From the NCBI GenBank assembly GCA_013387215.1, contig WARW01000023.1, forward strand, positions 1-45,207: DNA of 45,207 nucleotides, given 5' to 3'. The position numbers and the translations under genes were made by a program. Of the stretch, positions 41,363 to 45,207 are shown piece by piece. A model generated the notes under the pieces. That model searched no databases and had not been told where the DNA came from. It worked only from the letters and a program-made list of their open reading frames with translations. Every line of letters begins with the position of its first letter. Position 1 is the stretch's first letter. The stretch comes from Patescibacteria group bacterium (GTDB taxonomy: Bacteria > Patescibacteriota > Microgenomatia > UBA12405).

Positions 41363-44173
41363 ATGGCAAAATTCAAAGATATCCCTCAAAACGTAAAATT
41401 TCCAGAAATCGAAGAATCAGTAATTAAGTTTTGGAAAGAAAAAAACATTTTCGAAAAGTCAGTCGATTCTCGTCCTGAAGATAATTCTTATACTTTCTAT
41501 GACGGCCCTCCATTCATTACGGGAATGCCTCATCATGGTAGTTTATTGCCAAGTATTGCCAAAGATTTAATCCCTCGTTACCAAACCATGAAAGGGAAAC
41601 GTGTTAAACGTGTCTGGGGTTGGGATTGTCATGGACTTCCGGCAGAAAATAAAGTTGAAGAAATTTTAGGTTTAAAAAGCAAAAAAGATATCGAAAAAAT
41701 CGGCATCAAAAAATATATAGACGAATGTTATTCTTATGTTCAAAATGTTTCCCAAGAATGGGAATGGTATATTGACCACATTGGCCGTTGGGTTGATTTC
41801 AAAAATGCCTATCGCACCATGGATTTGCCTTACATGGAAACAGTCATGTGGGTTTTTGCTCAACTTTACAAAAAAGATTTAATTTATAAAAGTCGTCGTA
41901 CTTCTTTATTTTGTCCTCGCTGTTCCACCCCGCTTTCTAACTTCGAAATCGCCATGGATAATTCCTATCGTATGGTTGAAGATCCGGCAATTTCCATTAA
42001 ATTCAAAATTAAAGATCGCGATGCCTACATTTTAGCTTGGACCACCACCCCTTGGACTCTTCCAGGCAATTTAGCTTTAGCCGTAAATAAGGATGAAACT
42101 TATGTTGAAGTCGAAACTGATGGTGAAAAATTAATTCTCGCTAAAGCCCGTCTTGAAGCTGTTTTTGCAGGTAAAGAATACAAAATAACTCGCGAGTTTA
42201 AAGGTGAAGAATTAGTCGGTTTGGAATATGTTCCTTTATATAATTTTTACGAAGTAACCGATAAAGATTATCATGTTTATCATGGTGATTTAGTCACTAT
42301 GGAAGATGGTACTGGTATCGTCCATATCGCTCCAGGTTTTGGTGAAGAAGATTCTCAACTTGGTAAAAAAGTTGGTTTATCAGTCATTGATCATGTTGAC
42401 GATGATGGTAAATTAGCCGAAAAAGTCACACCTTTTGCTGGTTTATTTGTCAAAAAAGCTGATCCGGTTGTTATCGAAGATTTAAAATCACGAAATCTTT
42501 TATTTAAAGAAGAAAAAATTACTCACAGCTACCCATTCTGTTATCGTTGCGGCACTCCATTGATCTACAAATCTCAAACTGCTTGGTATCTTAATGTCCA
42601 AGATTTGAAACCAACAATGGAAGCCACCAATGAAAAAATAAATTGGGTTCCTGAACACATTAAACATGGTCGTTTTGGTCAAGGAATTTCTTCAGCTCCA
42701 GATTGGTGTTTATCTCGTTCTCGTTATTGGGCTTCTCCAATTCCTGTATGGGAATGTGAATGTGGCGAAAAAATAGTTCCCGAATCTATAAAAGAACTCG
42801 AAGAGTTATCTGGCCAAAAAGTAACCAATCTCCACAAACCAGACATCGACGAGATTATTGTTAATTGTCCAAAATGCGGACAAAAAGCTCATCGTGTTCC
42901 TGAGGTTTTAGATTGCTGGTTCGAATCAGGATCCATGCCTTACGCAGAAAGACATTATCCTTTTGAAAACCAAGACCGTCTTAAAAAAGAATTTCCAGCC
43001 GATTTTATCGTGGAATACATCGGTCAAACTCGCGGATGGTTCTATACTCTTCATGTTTTATCAAACGCCTTATTTGCTTCTGAATCCTTCCGAAATTGTG
43101 TCGTTACCGGTGTCATTATGGGCACTGACGGCCGCAAAATGAGCAAGCTCTATAAAAACTATCCTGATCCTAAAATGGTTATCCAAAAATATGGTGGAGA
43201 AGCTTTACGTTTATATATGATGAGCAGTGTTGTTATGATTGGCGAAAACATGAACATCAGCGAAAAAGATATTGAAGATAAAGTTAAAGATGTCATGATT
43301 CCTCTTTGGAATTGTTTTAAATACCTAGTTACCTACGCCACCATCAACAATTGGTCTCCAAACTTAGAATTAAATCTAGAACCAAAAAATGTATTGGATA
43401 AATGGATTATTACCAGAACCGATCAATTAACTAAAGAATTTGCCGAAAACTTGGATAAATATAATATTCCAAACGCCACTAGATTAGTCACTCCATACAT
43501 CGAAGATCTTTCTCGTTGGTTTATTCGCCAATCACGTGATCGCTTTGTTAATGGTGACACTGAAGCTCTTCAAACACTTTGGCAAGTCATGGTGCAATTC
43601 ACTAAAACTGTTGCTCCATTAATTCCATTTATAACTGAATATTTCTGGCAAAATTTAGTCTTGCCATTTGACAATAAAGCATCTGAATCAGTTCACTTGG
43701 ATTTCTATCCTGAAACAAAAGAGATTGATCAAAAACTACTGGATAATATGGCCAATGTCAGAGAAATTTGCGAACAGGGAAACATGGTGCGAAAAACTAA
43801 TAATATTAGCACTAGACAACCTCTTTCCAAAGCCATAGTTTCAACATCAAAATTATTAAATTTAACCGATGATTTGATTGATGTTATTAAAAACGAACTT
43901 AACGTCAAAGAAGTTGAAGTTACAAAAAGCCAAGATAATTTAGTTGTCAATCTCGACACCAACATTACTCCGGAATTAAAATCTGAAGGTGACATGAGAG
44001 ATTTAATCAGACAAATTCAAAGTCTTCGAAAAGAAGCCAATCTTGATTTGAAAGCTAAAATTAAAATTTTTGCCCCTAATTGGCCGCAAAATTTTGAAAC
44101 CGAAATACTTTCTAAAACTCTTGGCGCTTCCATCGAAAAATCTGACACCCTAAAAATTGAAAAAATAGACTAA
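41363..44173 (+). CDS. ileS: isoleucyl-tRNA synthetase, eukaryote-like (type 2)
   Basis: Class I synthetase, 936 aa. The HIGH motif is in GPPFITGMPHHGSLLPS (residues 49-65), followed by VWGWDCHGLPAENKVEEILG; KMSKS reads GRKMSKLYKNYPDP. The editing domain includes AWTTTPWTLPGNLALAV and GTGIVHIAPGFGEED. The sequence RWVDFKNAYRTMDLPYMETV and absence of a C-terminal zinc-finger resemble the eukaryote/archaea-like IleS2 type, which in other bacteria is associated with mupirocin resistance. No Shine-Dalgarno sequence precedes the ATG; a TTTAAT hexamer 6 bases upstream could be a second promoter that bypasses the attenuator. Confidence 0.96.
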   Translation: MAKFKDIPQNVKFPEIEESVIKFWKEKNIFEKSVDSRPEDNSYTFYDGPPFITGMPHHGSLLPSIAKDLIPRYQTMKGKRVKRVWGWDCHGLPAENKVEEILGLKSKKDIEKIGIKKYIDECYSYVQNVSQEWEWYIDHIGRWVDFKNAYRTMDLPYMETVMWVFAQLYKKDLIYKSRRTSLFCPRCSTPLSNFEIAMDNSYRMVEDPAISIKFKIKDRDAYILAWTTTPWTLPGNLALAVNKDETYVEVETDGEKLILAKARLEAVFAGKEYKITREFKGEELVGLEYVPLYNFYEVTDKDYHVYHGDLVTMEDGTGIVHIAPGFGEEDSQLGKKVGLSVIDHVDDDGKLAEKVTPFAGLFVKKADPVVIEDLKSRNLLFKEEKITHSYPFCYRCGTPLIYKSQTAWYLNVQDLKPTMEATNEKINWVPEHIKHGRFGQGISSAPDWCLSRSRYWASPIPVWECECGEKIVPESIKELEELSGQKVTNLHKPDIDEIIVNCPKCGQKAHRVPEVLDCWFESGSMPYAERHYPFENQDRLKKEFPADFIVEYIGQTRGWFYTLHVLSNALFASESFRNCVVTGVIMGTDGRKMSKLYKNYPDPKMVIQKYGGEALRLYMMSSVVMIGENMNISEKDIEDKVKDVMIPLWNCFKYLVTYATINNWSPNLELNLEPKNVLDKWIITRTDQLTKEFAENLDKYNIPNATRLVTPYIEDLSRWFIRQSRDRFVNGDTEALQTLWQVMVQFTKTVAPLIPFITEYFWQNLVLPFDNKASESVHLDFYPETKEIDQKLLDNMANVREICEQGNMVRKTNNISTRQPLSKAIVSTSKLLNLTDDLIDVIKNELNVKEVEVTKSQDNLVVNLDTNITPELKSEGDMRDLIRQIQSLRKEANLDLKAKIKIFAPNWPQNFETEILSKTLGASIEKSDTLKIEKID

Positions 44174-44176
44174 ACT
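44171..44176 (+). promoter_or_regulatory. -10 element of a putative leaderless rodA promoter
   Basis: TAAACT overlapping the ileS stop codon (TAA, 44171-44173), 7 bases before the ATG at 44184. No Shine-Dalgarno sequence is visible in the 10-base gap. Confidence 0.35.
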
Positions 44177-44183
44177 TTTATAG

Positions 44184-45179
44184 ATGTCTAGGAATTTTTG
44201 GCTACCGGTTTTAATAAGCATTCTTGTTTTATTTTGTATCAACATGCTTATGATAAGCTCGGTAGCCCCATCGGTTTTCTGGAAACAACTTTTTGCCTGG
44301 GTAGTAGGCGTCGGGCTCTTTTTTGTTGGTAAACAAATTAACCCAAAACAAATTATGCCATACAAATGGCTAATATTTGCTATCTGCTGCTTTCTTTTAT
44401 TTCTTCCCATTATTTTAAACAATATAACTCGTGGTTCCCGCCGTTGGATTGATGTTGGCCCAACTACCATTCAACCATCTGAAGTTGCCAAACCATGGCT
44501 GATGTTGTTTCTTGCCAACTCCACCTTTCCAATCGCTCACTTTATTCCATTCATGATTATCATGATGCAGCCGGATCTTGGGAGTGCTATTTCTGTTCTA
44601 TTTCTTGCTGTTCCCAATGTTCTCTATAATAAAAAGTTACTTCAATTTGTGTTAATGGGATCTTTAGTTTTTATTTTAGTTTCACCTTTAATCTATAATT
44701 ATGTTTTGCATGATTATCAAAAGCACCGAATCGTCAACTTTCTTAATCCCAATTCCGATCCTTTAGGAAAGGGTTATAATGTCATCCAATCGAAAATAGC
44801 CATAGGTTCTGGAGGAATTTTTGGGAAGGGCTACAAAAAAGGTACCCAAGGTCAATTGTTATTTTTACCCGAAAAACACACCGATTTTATGTTTGCTACC
44901 ACCGGAGAAGAATTAGGTCTTCTTGGTATTTTAATTATAATTTCTTCTTACTATTTTTTAATAAAAACTTTAATCGACAAAGCTTATTCAACAACAAACC
45001 GAGCTCTGTTTATATTTACTCTAGGCATTTCATTTCAGATTTGGATGCAGGCATTCATTAATATAGGTATGAATATCGGAGTGCTGCCAGTAACTGGAAT
45101 TCCTCTGCCTTTTATATCAGTAGGCGGCTCATCGTTAATGGCTCTTTTATTTTCCCTTGGAATTATTTATTCTTCTTAA
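44184..45179 (+). CDS. rodA: rod-shape SEDS protein RodA
   Basis: SEDS-family lipid II polymerase for side-wall growth, 331 aa with about eight to ten transmembrane helices. It has GSRRWIDVGPTTIQPSEVAK, QPDLGSAISVLF, the RodA-type loop FLNPNSDPLGKGYNVIQSKI, PEKHTDFMFATTGEELGLLG and GIPLPFISVGGSSLMALL. The DPLGKGYN and EKHTDF segments favour RodA over FtsW. It follows ileS by ten bases and is complete, with the stop at 45177-45179. The remaining 28 bases of the window are AT-rich and hold no feature I can name. Confidence 0.92.
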   Translation: MSRNFWLPVLISILVLFCINMLMISSVAPSVFWKQLFAWVVGVGLFFVGKQINPKQIMPYKWLIFAICCFLLFLPIILNNITRGSRRWIDVGPTTIQPSEVAKPWLMLFLANSTFPIAHFIPFMIIMMQPDLGSAISVLFLAVPNVLYNKKLLQFVLMGSLVFILVSPLIYNYVLHDYQKHRIVNFLNPNSDPLGKGYNVIQSKIAIGSGGIFGKGYKKGTQGQLLFLPEKHTDFMFATTGEELGLLGILIIISSYYFLIKTLIDKAYSTTNRALFIFTLGISFQIWMQAFINIGMNIGVLPVTGIPLPFISVGGSSLMALLFSLGIIYSS

Positions 45180-45207
45180 AATTTTATAAATAATACCCTA
45201 TATATTA

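Noticed and set aside
1-45207. CRISPR arrays, insertion sequences, tRNA or rRNA genes
   Set aside because: No regularly spaced repeats, transposase motifs, or tRNA/rRNA-like sequences were seen on either strand.

Overview
The window is AT-rich and tightly packed. Most neighbouring genes overlap or lie within a few bases of each other. Gene content and protein style suggest a Candidate Phyla Radiation (Patescibacteria) bacterium, most likely Microgenomates-like: a large exopolysaccharide cluster with a DUF4012 protein, a compact and partly divergent mur/fts cluster, a eukaryote-like IleS, and many starts without a Shine-Dalgarno sequence. The lineage is inferred from gene content only. TGA is used as a stop (for example at the ends of the genes at 18919-19596 and 33739-34560), so the TGA=Gly code of Absconditabacteria/Gracilibacteria does not apply.

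Layout. 1-3754 (minus strand): a truncated Wzx-like flippase, galE, metK and a YbhN/AglD-type membrane protein. metK has its own sigma70-like promoter and a SAM-I riboswitch. 3796-21607 (plus strand): an exopolysaccharide/cell-surface glycan cluster with nine glycosyltransferases (GT4 and GT2 types), a SAM methyltransferase, a hexapeptide acyltransferase, an O-antigen-ligase/polymerase-like protein, ManC, an initiating sugar-phosphate transferase, a DUF4012 protein, a DUF192 protein and two unrecognised membrane proteins. 21608-23699: a short RecO, then glycyl-tRNA synthetase behind a compact T-box leader. 23680-40732: a lipoprotein and a division/cell-wall cluster (rsmH, ftsL-like, ftsI, murE, ATE-like gene, murC-like, murA, mraY, NlpC/P60-like, PLP enzyme, ATP-grasp ligase, ftsW, murG, ftsQ-like, ftsA, ftsZ), with a small LysW-like zinc protein on the opposite strand. 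40733-41362: a 630-base intergenic region with an inverted repeat, a small antisense membrane-protein gene, and a leader peptide with four consecutive Ile codons followed by a terminator. 41363-45179: ileS (type 2-like) and rodA.

How the genes work together. The left half makes, activates, assembles and exports a surface polysaccharide. The right half makes lipid II and the septal machinery. Several cell-wall genes are unusual. MurA has Asp in place of the catalytic Cys. The MurC-like ligase lacks the usual His residues. MraY and MurG have altered signature motifs. Four genes not normal in a dcw cluster (an arginyl/leucyl-tRNA-protein-transferase-like GNAT protein, a signal-less NlpC/P60 protein, a TrpB/threonine-synthase-like enzyme and an ATP-grasp ligase) sit among the mur genes. 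They are candidates for an undescribed muropeptide modification pathway.

Regulation is the other highlight. Three genes tied to amino-acid metabolism each have a different RNA control element: a SAM-I riboswitch with a translational platform (metK), a translational T-box with a very short Stem I (glyS), and a possible leader-peptide attenuator (ileS). Several other genes have a -10-like hexamer 5-7 bases before the start codon and no Shine-Dalgarno sequence, which suggests leaderless transcription.
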